Source: Streptomyces blattellae
GTDB lineage: Bacteria; Actinomycetota; Actinomycetes; Streptomycetales; Streptomycetaceae
Length of the DNA stretch: 64,000 bases
NCBI RefSeq assembly: GCF_009709555.1
Contig: NZ_WJBG01000197.1
Span: 62,001-126,000, forward strand
Direction of reading: 5' to 3'
The notes under the pieces were generated by a model. It had not been told where the DNA came from, did no database searches, and saw only the letters and a list, made by a program, of their open reading frames with translations. Every line of letters starts with the position of its first letter. Positions within the stretch are counted from its first letter, which is position 1. Made by a program: the position numbers and the translations under genes. Of the stretch, positions 42,808 through 51,940 are shown piece after piece.

Positions 42808-42897
42808 GGCCCCGAAGGGGCCTGGAAGGGGCGCGGGGCCACTACATCATGCGGCTCCGCCGCGCGGGCGCGACAAGTCACAGCGCACCCGCAGACG
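42808..42897. repeat. Second dispersed intergenic repeat, GCGGCTCCGCCGCGCGGGCG variant
   Basis: AAGGGGCGCGGGGCC, then GCGGCTCCGCCGCGCGGGCG, then GACAAGTCACAGCGCACCCG. It is a longer variant of the element at 42119 and sits between rpoA and rplQ, so rplQ is flanked by both. Hairpins here could attenuate rplQ expression. Confidence 0.65.
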
Positions 42898-42914
42898 AAA
42901 CCGATCAGTACCGA

Positions 42915-43937
42915 TCAGTACTGCTCGGTCTCGACGAACCCGGCGTCGGCGTCGTCATCGGCCCCGAAGGCGTCAGCCGCAGCCGTCGGGTCGAATCCAG
43001 GCGGGCTGTCCTTGAGCGCGAGCCCCATGCCGGCCAGCTTCGCCTTGACCTCGTCGATCGACTTCGCACCGAAGTTACGAATGTCGAGGAGGTCCGCCTC
43101 GGAGCGCGCGACCAGCTCACCCACGGAGTGGATGCCCTCACGCTTGAGGCAGTTGTACGACCGAACGGTGAGCTCAAGCTCCTCGATCGGCAGCGCCAGA
43201 TCGGCGGCAAGGGCGGCGTCCGTCGGGGACGGACCCATGTCGATGCCCTCGGCGTCGATGTTCAGCTCGCGGGCGAGACCGAACAGCTCGACCAGCGTCT
43301 TACCGGCGGAAGCCATCGCGTCACGCGGACGCATCGCCTGCTTGGTCTCGACGTCGACGATCAGCTTGTCGAAGTCGGTGCGCTGCTCGACACGCGTGGC
43401 CTCGACCTTGTACGTGACCTTCAGAACCGGCGAGTAGATGGAGTCGACCGGAATACGGCCGATCTCCTGGCCCACCTGCTTGTTCTGCACGGCGGAGACG
43501 TAACCGCGGCCACGCTCGACCGTCAGCTCCATCTCCAGCTTGCCCTTGCCGTTGAGCGTGGCGAGGACGAGGTCGGGGTTGTGCACCTCGACACCGGCCG
43601 GCGGCGCGATGTCGGCGGCGGTGACCAGACCCGGACCCTGCTTGCGCAGGTACATCACCACAGGCTCGTCGTGCTCACTGCTCACGACCAGCTGCTTGAT
43701 GTTGAGGATCAGGTCGGTGACGTCCTCCTTGACGCCCGGCACGGTGGTGAACTCGTGCAGCACGCCGTCGATCCGGATCGACGTGACAGCCGCGCCGGGG
43801 ATCGAGGACAGGAGGGTACGGCGGAGAGAGTTGCCGAGGGTGTAGCCGAAGCCCGGCTCCAGCGGCTCGATCACGAACCGGGAGCGGAATTCGTCGACGA
43901 CCTCTTCGGTCAACGAGGGACGCTGAGCGATCAGCAT
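42915..43937 (-). CDS. rpoA: RNA polymerase alpha subunit
   Basis: 340 residues. The N-terminal assembly domain (FVIEPLEPGFGYTLGNSLRR, LLSSIPGAAVTSIRIDGVLH) and the C-terminal helix-hairpin-helix domain (ELTVRSYNCLKREGIHSVGE, DIRNFGAKSIDEVKAKLAGM) are complete. The acidic end DADAGFVETEQY is usual for Streptomyces. In the alpha operon after rpsK. Confidence 0.98.
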   Translation of the reverse strand: MLIAQRPSLTEEVVDEFRSRFVIEPLEPGFGYTLGNSLRRTLLSSIPGAAVTSIRIDGVLHEFTTVPGVKEDVTDLILNIKQLVVSSEHDEPVVMYLRKQGPGLVTAADIAPPAGVEVHNPDLVLATLNGKGKLEMELTVERGRGYVSAVQNKQVGQEIGRIPVDSIYSPVLKVTYKVEATRVEQRTDFDKLIVDVETKQAMRPRDAMASAGKTLVELFGLARELNIDAEGIDMGPSPTDAALAADLALPIEELELTVRSYNCLKREGIHSVGELVARSEADLLDIRNFGAKSIDEVKAKLAGMGLALKDSPPGFDPTAAADAFGADDDADAGFVETEQY

Positions 43938-44094
43938 GTGTGGATCAGATCCTTCTTTCGTGGACGCCCGCTATTTGACGTCCGACGGAAACCGCACCCG
44001 GTGAAAAGTGCGGGTACTGCAAGGGTAAGGGCGATACGGCCCTTGGAGAGCCGTACCGCCCGAACCCGAGCCTGCTCGAAGCAGCCGCCGTACG

Positions 44095-44499
44095 TCAGAC
44101 GCGACGGCGCTTCGGCGGACGGCAGCCGTTGTGCGGGGTCGGGGTGACGTCCTGGATGGAGCCGACCTCAAGACCGGTCGCCTGGAGCGAGCGGATGGCG
44201 GTCTCACGACCGGAACCCGGGCCCTTGACGAACACGTCGACCTTGCGCATGCCGTGCTCCTGGGCGCGGCGGGCAGCCGACTCGGCGGCCATCTGCGCGG
44301 CGAACGGCGTGGACTTCCGGGAGCCCTTGAAGCCGACGTGGCCGGCGGAGGCCCAGGAGATCACGTTGCCGGACGGGTCCGTGATGGAGACGATCGTGTT
44401 GTTGAACGTGCTCTTGATGTGCGCGTGGCCGTGAGCGACGTTCTTCTTTTCCTTGCGGCGCACCTTCTTGGCAGCGCCCTGACGACCCTTGGGGGGCAT
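44095..44499 (-). CDS. rpsK: 30S ribosomal protein S11
   Basis: 134 residues, with GHAHIKSTFNNTIVSITDPS, ISWASAGHVGFKGSRKSTPF and the closing VTPTPHNGCRPPKRRRV. It forms part of the platform near the mRNA exit. It lies between rpsM and rpoA, with 69 bases to rpsM. Confidence 0.98.
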   Translation of the reverse strand: MPPKGRQGAAKKVRRKEKKNVAHGHAHIKSTFNNTIVSITDPSGNVISWASAGHVGFKGSRKSTPFAAQMAAESAARRAQEHGMRKVDVFVKGPGSGRETAIRSLQATGLEVGSIQDVTPTPHNGCRPPKRRRV

Positions 44500-44568
44500 C
44501 TGTTACTCCTACGGGGAGGTGGTCGGTCCTACAGCGAAGACCGCTGATGAAGCGTGGTCCGCTGCGGA

Positions 44569-44949
44569 CTACTTCTTGCCCGGCTTCTTCTTACCGGCGA
44601 TGGCGCGACGCGGGCCCTTGCGGGTACGAGCGTTCGTGCTGGTGCGCTGACCGCGGACGGGCAGGCCACGACGGTGACGGAGACCCTGGTAGCAGCCGAT
44701 CTCCACCTTGCGGCGAATGTCGGCCTGGATCTCACGACGGAGGTCACCCTCGGTCTTGATGTTGTTGTCCACGTACTCGCGGATCGCGACGAGCTGCTCC
44801 TCGGAGAGGTCGCGAACACGGACGTTCGGGTCGATGCCCGTCTCCGCCAGCGTCTGCTGGGAAAGGGTCCGGCCGATGCCGAACACGTAGGTGAGGGCGA
44901 CCTCCACGCGCTTGTCGCGCGGGATGTCAACACCGGAAACGCGTGCCAT
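44569..44949 (-). CDS. rpsM: 30S ribosomal protein S13
   Basis: 126 residues. Motifs: RVSGVDIPRDKRVEVALTYV, CYQGLRHRRGLPVRGQRTST and the basic tail AIAGKKKPGKK. First gene of the alpha operon here; a 207-base gap with small hairpins separates it from rpmJ. Confidence 0.98.
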   Translation of the reverse strand: MARVSGVDIPRDKRVEVALTYVFGIGRTLSQQTLAETGIDPNVRVRDLSEEQLVAIREYVDNNIKTEGDLRREIQADIRRKVEIGCYQGLRHRRGLPVRGQRTSTNARTRKGPRRAIAGKKKPGKK

Positions 44950-45156
44950 TCAATGGCTCCAGTTGTCGTTCGGAGGTCTTCCGCAGAACCGACTCCCAGC
45001 CGCCGGCCTCTTCTCTTCAAAGAGTAGGTACGAACTGGGTCCCCGGCCTCCGAACCGAGGGTGTCGGACACGAGGTGTCCGGGTTCCGCGTATTTACATA
45101 ATCAGCTCGCGTCGCGCGAAGTCTCTGCGAAGGCAGAGGGTGAGGCCTGTTTGCGA

Positions 45157-45270
45157 CTAGCCCTGGCGCTGCTTGTGGCGCGGGTTCTCGCAGATGACCA
45201 TGACCCGACCGTGACGGCGGATCACCCTGCACTTGTCGCAGATCTTCTTGACGCTCGGCTTGACCTTCAT
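45157..45270 (-). CDS. rpmJ: 50S ribosomal protein L36
   Basis: A 37-residue gene, MKVKPSVKKICDKCRVIRRH and so on to NPRHKQRQG. The Cys-x2-Cys ... Cys ... His zinc ribbon is present, so this is the zinc-dependent (C+) form. It lies 29 bases after infA. Confidence 0.96.
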   Translation of the reverse strand: MKVKPSVKKICDKCRVIRRHGRVMVICENPRHKQRQG

Positions 45271-45299
45271 GGGACTGAGGTTCTCCGAGTCAGAGGGAT

Positions 45300-45521
45300 C
45301 TACTTGTAGCGGTAGACGATCCGGCCACGCGTCAGGTCGTACGGAGACAGCTCCACCACGACCCGGTCGTCAGGGAGGATACGGATGTAGTGCATACGCA
45401 TCTTGCCGCTGATGTGTGCCAGGACCTGGTGGCCGTTCTGGAGCTCGACCTTGAACATCGCGTTCGGCAGAGACTCGACGACAGTGCCCTCGATCTCGAT
45501 GGCACCTTGCTTCTTGGCCAC
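45300..45521 (-). CDS. infA: Translation initiation factor IF-1
   Basis: 73 residues from GTG 45521 with a GAAGGG site upstream. The single OB fold reads AKKQGAIEIEGTVVESLPNA, MFKVELQNGHQVLAHISGKM and RILPDDRVVVELSPYDLTRG. It binds the ribosomal A site during initiation. Between map and rpmJ. Confidence 0.98.
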   Translation of the reverse strand: MAKKQGAIEIEGTVVESLPNAMFKVELQNGHQVLAHISGKMRMHYIRILPDDRVVVELSPYDLTRGRIVYRYK

Positions 45522-45686
45522 GCTTCGCCCTTCGAATCGACTACCTTGATCGACCCCTGTGCGAGCGCATGCAGACATGCGGGTACACAAGAGCCGACGA
45601 GTCAGTCTACGTCAGCGCACCCGGAAAGACGAATCGAGAGAGTCTGCCCCAACAGGCAGATCAATAAGCACCGGGGAGGTACGCGC

Positions 45687-46523
45687 TCAGGCCAGCGGAT
45701 CCGGCGCGGCAACGATCCCGAGCTCCGCCAGCTTCGCCCGACCCCCGTCGGGAGACGTGAGCACCAGCGGCCCCTGCTCGGTCAGCGCGACGGAGTGCTC
45801 CCAGTGCGACGACCACGTGCCGTCCGTGGTGACGACCGTCCAGTCGTCCGAGAGCACCTCGGTCTTCGGCGTACCCAGCGACACCATCGGCTCGATGGCG
45901 AGGCAGAACCCGGGCACCAGCTTCGGCCCCTTGCCGCGCCGCTTCTCGACGTAGTTCAGCAGATGGGGATCCATGTGCATCTCCGTGCCGATGCCGTGGC
46001 CGCCGTAGTCCTCGATGATCCCGTAGCGCCCGCCGCCGGGCTTCGGCTGGCGGCGGATGTACGTCTCGATGGCACGGGAGACGTCCACGAGGCGATGCCC
46101 CTGCTTCATCGCCGCGATGCCCGCCCACATCGACTCCTCCGTCACCCGGGAGAGCTCGATCAGCTCCGGAGCATGACCGGAGCCCACGAAGGCGGTGTAG
46201 GCCGCGTCCCCGTGCCAGCCGTCGATGATCGCACCGGCGTCGACGGAGATGACGTCGCCGTCCTTGAGGACGACCTCGTCGGACGGGATGCCATGGACCA
46301 CGACCTCGTTCACGGACGTGCAGATGGTGGCCGGGAAGCCGCCGTACCCGAGGAAGTTCGACTTGGCCCCGTGCTCGGCGATCACCTTCCGCGCGACCTC
46401 GTCCAGGTCCTTGGTGGAGGCACCCGGCACGGCCGCCTCGCGCGTCGCCGCGTGGATGGCGGCAACGACCAGCCCCGCCTCACGCATCCTGGCGATCTGC
46501 TCAGGGGACTTGATCTGGACCAT
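45687..46523 (-). CDS. map: Methionine aminopeptidase, type I
   Basis: 278 residues from ATG 46523, chosen to give the usual MVQIKSPEQIARMREAGLVV. The metal ligands are visible in ISVDAGAIIDGWHGDAAYTA, GGHGIGTEMHMDPH (His) and PGFCLAIEPMVSLG (Glu). It removes N-terminal Met. The secY-adk-map order is standard. Confidence 0.96.
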   Translation of the reverse strand: MVQIKSPEQIARMREAGLVVAAIHAATREAAVPGASTKDLDEVARKVIAEHGAKSNFLGYGGFPATICTSVNEVVVHGIPSDEVVLKDGDVISVDAGAIIDGWHGDAAYTAFVGSGHAPELIELSRVTEESMWAGIAAMKQGHRLVDVSRAIETYIRRQPKPGGGRYGIIEDYGGHGIGTEMHMDPHLLNYVEKRRGKGPKLVPGFCLAIEPMVSLGTPKTEVLSDDWTVVTTDGTWSSHWEHSVALTEQGPLVLTSPDGGRAKLAELGIVAAPDPLA

Positions 46524-46655
46524 GGCGGCGGGGGCCTTTCTGGAACGGAGGGAGGGGGCTGCTTCCACAACCATACGTGCGCGGCCTGTGTCCGCTCTCA
46601 CGCAGTAGCCGCGGCCCCCTGACAGGGAACCGCGGCTACGTCACCGTACGAAGGA

Positions 46656-47318
46656 CTACTTCTCGGCGCTCTCGCGCTTCAGCGCCTCCAACGCGCGACC
46701 CGTGACCTCGTCCACCGGGCCCATCGCGTTGATCGTCACGACCAGGCCCTGCGTCTTGTAGTAGTCGATGATCGGCTCGGTCTGCGTGTGGTAGACCTCC
46801 AGCCGCTTGCGGACGGTCTCCTCGGAGTCGTCGTCGCGCTGGTACAGCTCACCGCCGCAGACGTCGCAGACGCCCTCCTTCTTCGGCGAGCTGTTCGTCA
46901 CGTGGAAGACGTGCGAAGAGTCCTTGCGGCAGACCCGTCGGCCGGCGATCCGCTTGACGACCTCTTCCTCGGGGGCCTCAAGATCGAGGACCGCGTCCAG
47001 CTTGACGTCCTCGGTCTCCAGCACCTCGTCCAGCGCCTCGGCCTGCGAGACATTGCGCGGGAAGCCGTCGAGCAGGAAGCCGTTCTCCGCGTCGGGCTGC
47101 TCCATGCGGTCCTTGGCCATCGCGATGGTGACCTCGTCCGGGACCAGGTTGCCGGCGTCCATGTAGGACTTCGCGAGTTTGCCGAGTTCCGTCTGCTGGC
47201 TGATGTTCGCGCGGAACAGGTCGCCCGTGGAGATGTGCGGGATGCGCAGCTTCTCGGCTAGGCGCGTGGCCTGCGTACCCTTACCGGCGCCCGGCGGCCC
47301 GACGAGGACGATTCGCAT
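46656..47318 (-). CDS. adk: Adenylate kinase
   Basis: 220 residues. P-loop VGPPGAGKGTQATRLAEKL; AMP-binding ISTGDLFRANI and FLLDGFPRNVSQAEAL. The long-form LID (GRRVCRKDSSHVFHV, CDVCGGELYQRDDD) holds Cys residues that may bind zinc. Its ATG overlaps the secY stop (TGATG), so translation is coupled. Confidence 0.97.
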   Translation of the reverse strand: MRIVLVGPPGAGKGTQATRLAEKLRIPHISTGDLFRANISQQTELGKLAKSYMDAGNLVPDEVTIAMAKDRMEQPDAENGFLLDGFPRNVSQAEALDEVLETEDVKLDAVLDLEAPEEEVVKRIAGRRVCRKDSSHVFHVTNSSPKKEGVCDVCGGELYQRDDDSEETVRKRLEVYHTQTEPIIDYYKTQGLVVTINAMGPVDEVTGRALEALKRESAEK

Positions 47319-48631
47319 CAGCGGAGGAACCCTTCGTAATTGCGCTGCTGGAGCTGGCTCTCGATCTGCTTCACCGTCTCAAGACCGACACCCACGATGA
47401 TCAGGATGCTGGTGCCGCCGAAGGGGAAGTTCTGGTTTGCCCCGAAACCAGCCAACGCCATTGTCGGAACGAGAGCGATCAGACCCAGGTACAGCGAACC
47501 CGGCCAGGTGATTCGGTTGAGCACGTACGACAGGTACTCAGCGGTCGGTCGGCCAGCCCGGATGCCCGGGATGAAGCCACCATACTTCTTCATGTTGTCG
47601 GCTACTTCTTCGGGGTTGAAGGAGATGGCCACGTAGAAGAACGCGAAGAACACGATGAGCAAGAAGTACAGAGTGATGTAAATCGGGTGGTCACCCCGGA
47701 CCAGGTGTGACTCGATCCACGTTTTCCAGCTGGAATTACCGCCTGAGAACTGTGCGATCAGTGCCGGGATGTAGAGCAGCGACGAGGCGAAGATGACGGG
47801 AATCACACCCGCCTGGTTCACCTTGAGTGGAATGTACGTGGAGGTACCGCCGTAGGACCGGCGGCCGATCATCCGCTTCGCGTACTGCACGGGGATACGA
47901 CGCTGCGCCTGCTCGACGAAGACCACCAGGCCGACCATGAACAGGCCGACGAGGACGACGGTGCCGAACTCGATCCAGCCGTCGGCCAGCGTGCCCTGCG
48001 TCTTGATGGTCCACAGCGCGGACGGGAAGGTCGCGGCGATCGAGATGAACATCAGGATCGACATGCCGTTGCCGATGCCGCGGTCGGTGACCAGCTCACC
48101 GAGCCACATCACGACGGCCGTACCGGCGGTCATGGTGACGACCATGGTGACGGTCACGAAGATCGACTGGTCCGGAACGATGTCGGAAGCCACGGAACAG
48201 CCCTGGAAGAGCGCGCCGGTGCGGGCGGTGGCCACCAGGCCGGTCCCCTGCAGGATGGCCAGCGCCACGGTCAGGTAGCGGGTGTACTGCGTGATCTTCG
48301 CTGTGCCGGCCGAGCCCTCCTTCTTCAGGGCCTCAAGCCGCGGGATCACCACCGTCAGCAGCTGCAGGATGATGCTCGCGGTGATGTACGGCATGATGCC
48401 GAGCGCGAAGATCGTGATCTGCAGCAGCGCGCCGCCGCTGAACATGTTGACCAGACCGAACAGCCCTTGGTTGGCGGAGGCCTGGTCGAGACAGGTCTGG
48501 ACGTTGCGGTAGTCGACACCCGGGATCGGGATGTGCGTACCGATCCGGTAGATCACGATGATGCCGAGCGTGAAGAGCAGCTTCTTGCGCAGGTCGGGCG
48601 TCCTGAACGCCCGGGCGAACGCGGTGAGCAC
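47318..48631 (-). CDS. secY: Protein translocase subunit SecY
   Basis: 437 residues from GTG 48631 with an AGGAGG site. Ten membrane spans are expected; VDYRNVQTCLDQASANQGLF, NMFSGGALLQITIFALGIMP and YAKRMIGRRSYGGTSTYIPL match the SecY plug, first helices and cytoplasmic loops. It begins a secY-adk-map unit 242 bases after rplO, separated by a hairpin. Confidence 0.98.
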   Translation of the reverse strand: MLTAFARAFRTPDLRKKLLFTLGIIVIYRIGTHIPIPGVDYRNVQTCLDQASANQGLFGLVNMFSGGALLQITIFALGIMPYITASIILQLLTVVIPRLEALKKEGSAGTAKITQYTRYLTVALAILQGTGLVATARTGALFQGCSVASDIVPDQSIFVTVTMVVTMTAGTAVVMWLGELVTDRGIGNGMSILMFISIAATFPSALWTIKTQGTLADGWIEFGTVVLVGLFMVGLVVFVEQAQRRIPVQYAKRMIGRRSYGGTSTYIPLKVNQAGVIPVIFASSLLYIPALIAQFSGGNSSWKTWIESHLVRGDHPIYITLYFLLIVFFAFFYVAISFNPEEVADNMKKYGGFIPGIRAGRPTAEYLSYVLNRITWPGSLYLGLIALVPTMALAGFGANQNFPFGGTSILIIVGVGLETVKQIESQLQQRNYEGFLR

Positions 48632-48805
48632 GGTGCCTCCTGCGACCCCCGCGCTTCTGCGTCAAGGGTGACGATTGTGAGAATCCGATGGATAACGACA
48701 TACGTAACGGTCAACTGCCGCGCTGAGTGCCCCACGTGGCGCGCTCAGTAAAAGTTGGCAGTGCAGGCCACCTTACCCGCGGGACCGCCGCCCTTGGAAC
48801 GACCA

Positions 48806-48838
48806 ACCGGGGATACCCCATTTGTGGGTATCCCCGGT
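48806..48838 (-). terminator. Hairpin between rplO and secY
   Basis: A perfect 13-bp stem (ACCGGGGATACCC, 48806-48818, with 48826-48838) and a seven-base loop. It lies 35 bases after the rplO stop and marks the end of the spc operon before the secY promoter region. Confidence 0.8.
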
Positions 48839-48873
48839 CGGGATCGCTCAAGTCATCAAGACGCCTGAGATGT

Positions 48874-49329
48874 TCAGACGAGCTCGGTGACGGTACCGCC
48901 GGCGGCGGTGATCTTCTCCTTGGCGGAGCCGGAGACGGCGTCGACCGTCACCTGCAGCGCCACGGAGATCTCGCCCTGGCCGAGGACCTTGACGAGGCTG
49001 TTCTTGCGAACGGCACCCTTGGCCACCAGACCCTCGACGGTGACCTCGCCACCCTCGGGATAGAGCGCGGCCAGCTTGTCGAGGTTCACGACCTGGTACT
49101 CGGTCTTGAACGGGTTCTTGAAGCCCTTCAGCTTCGGCAGACGCATGTGGAGGGGCATCTGCCCGCCCTCGAAGCGCTCCGGAACCTGGTAGCGGGCCTT
49201 GGTGCCCTTGGTACCACGACCGGCCGTCTTACCCTTCGACGCCTCACCACGACCCACACGGGTCTTGGCGGTCTTGGCGCCCGGGGCGGGACGGAGGTTG
49301 TGGATCTTCAGCGGGTTCTGCTCCGCCAT
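48874..49329 (-). CDS. rplO: 50S ribosomal protein L15
   Basis: 151 residues. NPLKIHNLRPAPGAKTAKTR, GRGTKGTKARYQVPERFEGG and QMPLHMRLPKLKGFKNPFKT are conserved. Last gene of the S10-spc series here, two bases after rpmD. Confidence 0.98.
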   Translation of the reverse strand: MAEQNPLKIHNLRPAPGAKTAKTRVGRGEASKGKTAGRGTKGTKARYQVPERFEGGQMPLHMRLPKLKGFKNPFKTEYQVVNLDKLAALYPEGGEVTVEGLVAKGAVRKNSLVKVLGQGEISVALQVTVDAVSGSAKEKITAAGGTVTELV

Positions 49330-49331
49330 GA

Positions 49332-49514
49332 TCAGTCGACCTCCTCGACCGTCACGAGGTGGCGGACGGTGTGCACCATGCCGCGGAACTCGGGGCGGTC
49401 CTCCTTGACGACCACGTCGTTGACCCGCTTCAGGCCAAGCGAACGCAGGGTGTCACGGTGGTTCTGCTTGCTGCCGATGTACGACTTCGTCTGCGTGATC
49501 TTGAGCTGAGCCAT
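49332..49514 (-). CDS. rpmD: 50S ribosomal protein L30
   Basis: 60 residues: AQLKITQTKSYIGSKQNHRD, TLRSLGLKRVNDVVVKEDRP, with the TVRHLVTVEEVD end. Its ATG overlaps the rpsE stop (TAATG). Confidence 0.97.
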   Translation of the reverse strand: MAQLKITQTKSYIGSKQNHRDTLRSLGLKRVNDVVVKEDRPEFRGMVHTVRHLVTVEEVD

Positions 49515-50122
49515 TACGCAGCACCAGCCCCGGCACGCGCACGCAGCAGAGCCGCGGGAGCGACGTCCTCAAGCGGCAGACCACGGCGGGCCGCGATCTC
49601 CTCGGGACGCTGCAGACCCTTCAGGGCCTCCACGGTCGCGTGCACGATGTTGATCGCGTTGGACGAGCCGAGCGACTTCGACAGCACGTCGTGGATACCG
49701 GCGCACTCAAGCACGGCACGCACCGGACCACCGGCGATAACGCCGGTACCGGGCGACGCGGGCTTGAGCAGCACGACGCCGGCAGCCTTCTCACCCGTGA
49801 TCGGGTGCGGGATGGTGCCCTGGATCCGGGGGACCTTGAAGAAGTGCTTCTTGGCCTCCTCAACGCCCTTGGCGATGGCGGCCGGCACCTCCTTGGCCTT
49901 GCCGTAACCGACACCCACGGTGCCGTCACCGTCGCCCACCACGACCAGCGCGGTGAAGCTGAAGCGACGACCACCCTTCACAACCTTGGCGACGCGGTTG
50001 ATCGCGACGACGCGCTCAACGTACGCGGTCTTCTCGGCGGCAGCCGCACCGCCGTCACGGCCCTTCCGGTCCCGCCGCTCGCCGCCACCGGCACCGCCAC
50101 CGCGGCGCTGGGGTCCAGCCAT
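49514..50122 (-). CDS. rpsE: 30S ribosomal protein S5
   Basis: 202 residues from ATG 50122. A Gly/Arg/Ala-rich N-terminal extension (1-30) precedes the core VERVVAINRVAKVVKGGRRF, SFTALVVVGDGDGTVGVGYG and the KSLGSSNAINIVHATVEALK end. It shapes the mRNA entry site and translational accuracy. Confidence 0.98.
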   Translation of the reverse strand: MAGPQRRGGGAGGGERRDRKGRDGGAAAAEKTAYVERVVAINRVAKVVKGGRRFSFTALVVVGDGDGTVGVGYGKAKEVPAAIAKGVEEAKKHFFKVPRIQGTIPHPITGEKAAGVVLLKPASPGTGVIAGGPVRAVLECAGIHDVLSKSLGSSNAINIVHATVEALKGLQRPEEIAARRGLPLEDVAPAALLRARAGAGAA

Positions 50123-50162
50123 TGGAATTACCTCTCTCTGTTTCCGCTTGGTCGGAACCGGC

Positions 50163-50546
50163 TCAGAACTTGAGCCCGGCCTCGCGGGCGGCGTCCGCCA
50201 GAGCGGCGATGCGCCCGGCGTACTGGTTACCACCACGGTCGAATACGACGGCCTCGACACCGGCGGCCCTGGCGCGCTCGGCGACCAGGGCGCCGACCTG
50301 CTTGGCCTGCGCCGACTTGTCGCCCTCGGCGCCACGGATCGAGGTGTCCAGGGTGGACGCCGACGCCAGGGTGTGGCCCTTCAGGTCGTCGATCACCTGC
50401 GCCACGATGTGGCGGTTGGAGCGGGTCACGACCAGACGGGGACGCTCCGCGGTACCCGAGACCTTCTTGCGGATCCGGATGTGACGGCGCTTGATCGCGG
50501 CGCGCTTGTAGGCGTCGCCCTTGAGGATCTTCTGCCCGTATGCCAT
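50163..50546 (-). CDS. rplR: 50S ribosomal protein L18
   Basis: 127 residues: RHIRIRKKVSGTAERPRLVV, TRSNRHIVAQVIDDLKGHTL, and VVFDRGGNQYAGRIAALADA. It binds 5S rRNA. Three bases separate it from rplF. Confidence 0.98.
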   Translation of the reverse strand: MAYGQKILKGDAYKRAAIKRRHIRIRKKVSGTAERPRLVVTRSNRHIVAQVIDDLKGHTLASASTLDTSIRGAEGDKSAQAKQVGALVAERARAAGVEAVVFDRGGNQYAGRIAALADAAREAGLKF

Positions 50547-50549
50547 GGC

Positions 50550-51089
50550 TTACTTACCCGCCTTTCCGACCTTGCGGCGGATGACTTCGCCCTCGTACTT
50601 GACGCCCTTGGCCTTGTACGGGTCGGGCTTGCGCAGCTTGCGGATGTTGGCCGCAACCTCGCCGACCTTCTGCTTGTCGATGCCCTCGACCGAGAAGCGG
50701 GTCGGGTTCTCCACCTTGAAGGTGATGCCCTCGGGGGCCTCGACGGTGATCGGGTGGCTGTAGCCCAGAGCGAACTCCAGGTTCGAACCCTTGGCGGTCA
50801 CTCGGTAACCGACACCGCTGATTTCGAGCTTCTTCACGTAACCCTGGGTCACGCCGGTGATCATGTTCGCCACCAGCGTGCGGGACAGGCCGTGCAGGGC
50901 CTTGTTCTGACGCTCGTCGTTGGGGCGGGTGACGCTCAGGACGCCGTCCTCACCCTTGGCGATCTCGATCGGCGCCGCGATGGTGTGGGACAGCGAACCC
51001 TTGGGGCCCTTGACCGACACCGTGCGGCCGTCGATGGTGACGTCCACGCCGGCGGGAACCGCGATGGGGAGCTTGCCGATGCGCGACAT
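50550..51089 (-). CDS. rplF: 50S ribosomal protein L6
   Basis: 179 residues: MSRIGKLPIAVPAGVDVTID, KGPKGSLSHTI and the C-terminal RKPDPYKAKGVKYEGEVIRR signature. Between rpsH and rplR. Confidence 0.98.
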   Translation of the reverse strand: MSRIGKLPIAVPAGVDVTIDGRTVSVKGPKGSLSHTIAAPIEIAKGEDGVLSVTRPNDERQNKALHGLSRTLVANMITGVTQGYVKKLEISGVGYRVTAKGSNLEFALGYSHPITVEAPEGITFKVENPTRFSVEGIDKQKVGEVAANIRKLRKPDPYKAKGVKYEGEVIRRKVGKAGK

Positions 51090-51113
51090 AGCTGTTTCCT
51101 CCGTTCCCTTCCG

Positions 51114-51512
51114 TTACCAGACGTAGGCGAGGACTTCTCCGCCTACGCCCTTCTTGCCGGCCTGCTTGTCGGTGAGGAGCCCGTGGGACGTGGAGATGAT
51201 CGCCACGCCGAGGCCGCCGAGCACCTTCGGCAGGTTGGTGGACTTCGCGTAAACCCGGAGACCGGGCTTGGAGATCCGCTTGATGCCCGCGATGGAGCGC
51301 TCACGGTTGGGGCCGAACTTCAGCTCCAGGACGAGGTTCTTGCCGACCTCGGCGTCCTCGACCTTCCAGCCCGTGATGAAGCCCTCCTGCTGGAGGATCT
51401 CCGCGATGTGCGACTTGATCTTCGAGTGCGGCATCGCCACGGTGTCGTGGTACGCCGAGTTCGCGTTCCGCAGACGCGTAAGCATGTCTGCGATCGGATC
51501 AGTCATGGTCAT
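51114..51512 (-). CDS. rpsH: 30S ribosomal protein S8
   Basis: 132 residues from ATG 51512 (MTMTDPIADMLTRLRNANSA), ending STSHGLLTDKQAGKKGVGGE then VLAYVW. It binds 16S rRNA and is often the feedback repressor of the spc operon. A 237-base gap with hairpins, unusual within this operon, precedes it. Confidence 0.97.
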   Translation of the reverse strand: MTMTDPIADMLTRLRNANSAYHDTVAMPHSKIKSHIAEILQQEGFITGWKVEDAEVGKNLVLELKFGPNRERSIAGIKRISKPGLRVYAKSTNLPKVLGGLGVAIISTSHGLLTDKQAGKKGVGGEVLAYVW

Positions 51513-51749
51513 GAATTGGCCTTCGGCCTCTCTCGCCGGGGTTTCCTGGTGCGCCATCCCTCTCCCCGATCCGAGACGGGACGGGTGCGGCGCGGTGGAC
51601 CTACGGCGTAGTAAGCAAACGTTAGCGGGCAGCTGCCCGCGGGCGTACGGGCGTCAGGCGCCCAACCCTCCAAGCCTAAGCCATGGAGAGGTGGGCCCCT
51701 GACACTGCCCTTTACTTACCGAGAGCCTCTGGAATCCCGAAATACGGGA

Positions 51750-51935
51750 TTACCAGGAGCTCTTGGTCACGCCCGGCAGCTCGCCACGGTGAGCCATCTC
51801 ACGAAGGCACACGCGGCACAGGCCGAACTTGCGGTACACGGAGTGCGGACGGCCGCAGCGCTGGCAGCGGGTGTAGCCACGCACACCGAACTTGGGCTTG
51901 CGAGCAGCCTTGGCAATCAGAGCCTTCTTCGCCAT
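51750..51935 (-). CDS. rpsZ: 30S ribosomal protein S14, type Z
   Basis: 61 residues from ATG 51935 (MAKKALIAKAARKPKFGVRG). CQRCG and CRVC form the four-Cys zinc site of the short type Z protein. A small hairpin (AATCCCG-AAATA-CGGGATT, 51733-51751) overlaps its end. Confidence 0.97.
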   Translation of the reverse strand: MAKKALIAKAARKPKFGVRGYTRCQRCGRPHSVYRKFGLCRVCLREMAHRGELPGVTKSSW

Positions 51936-51940
51936 CTCGC

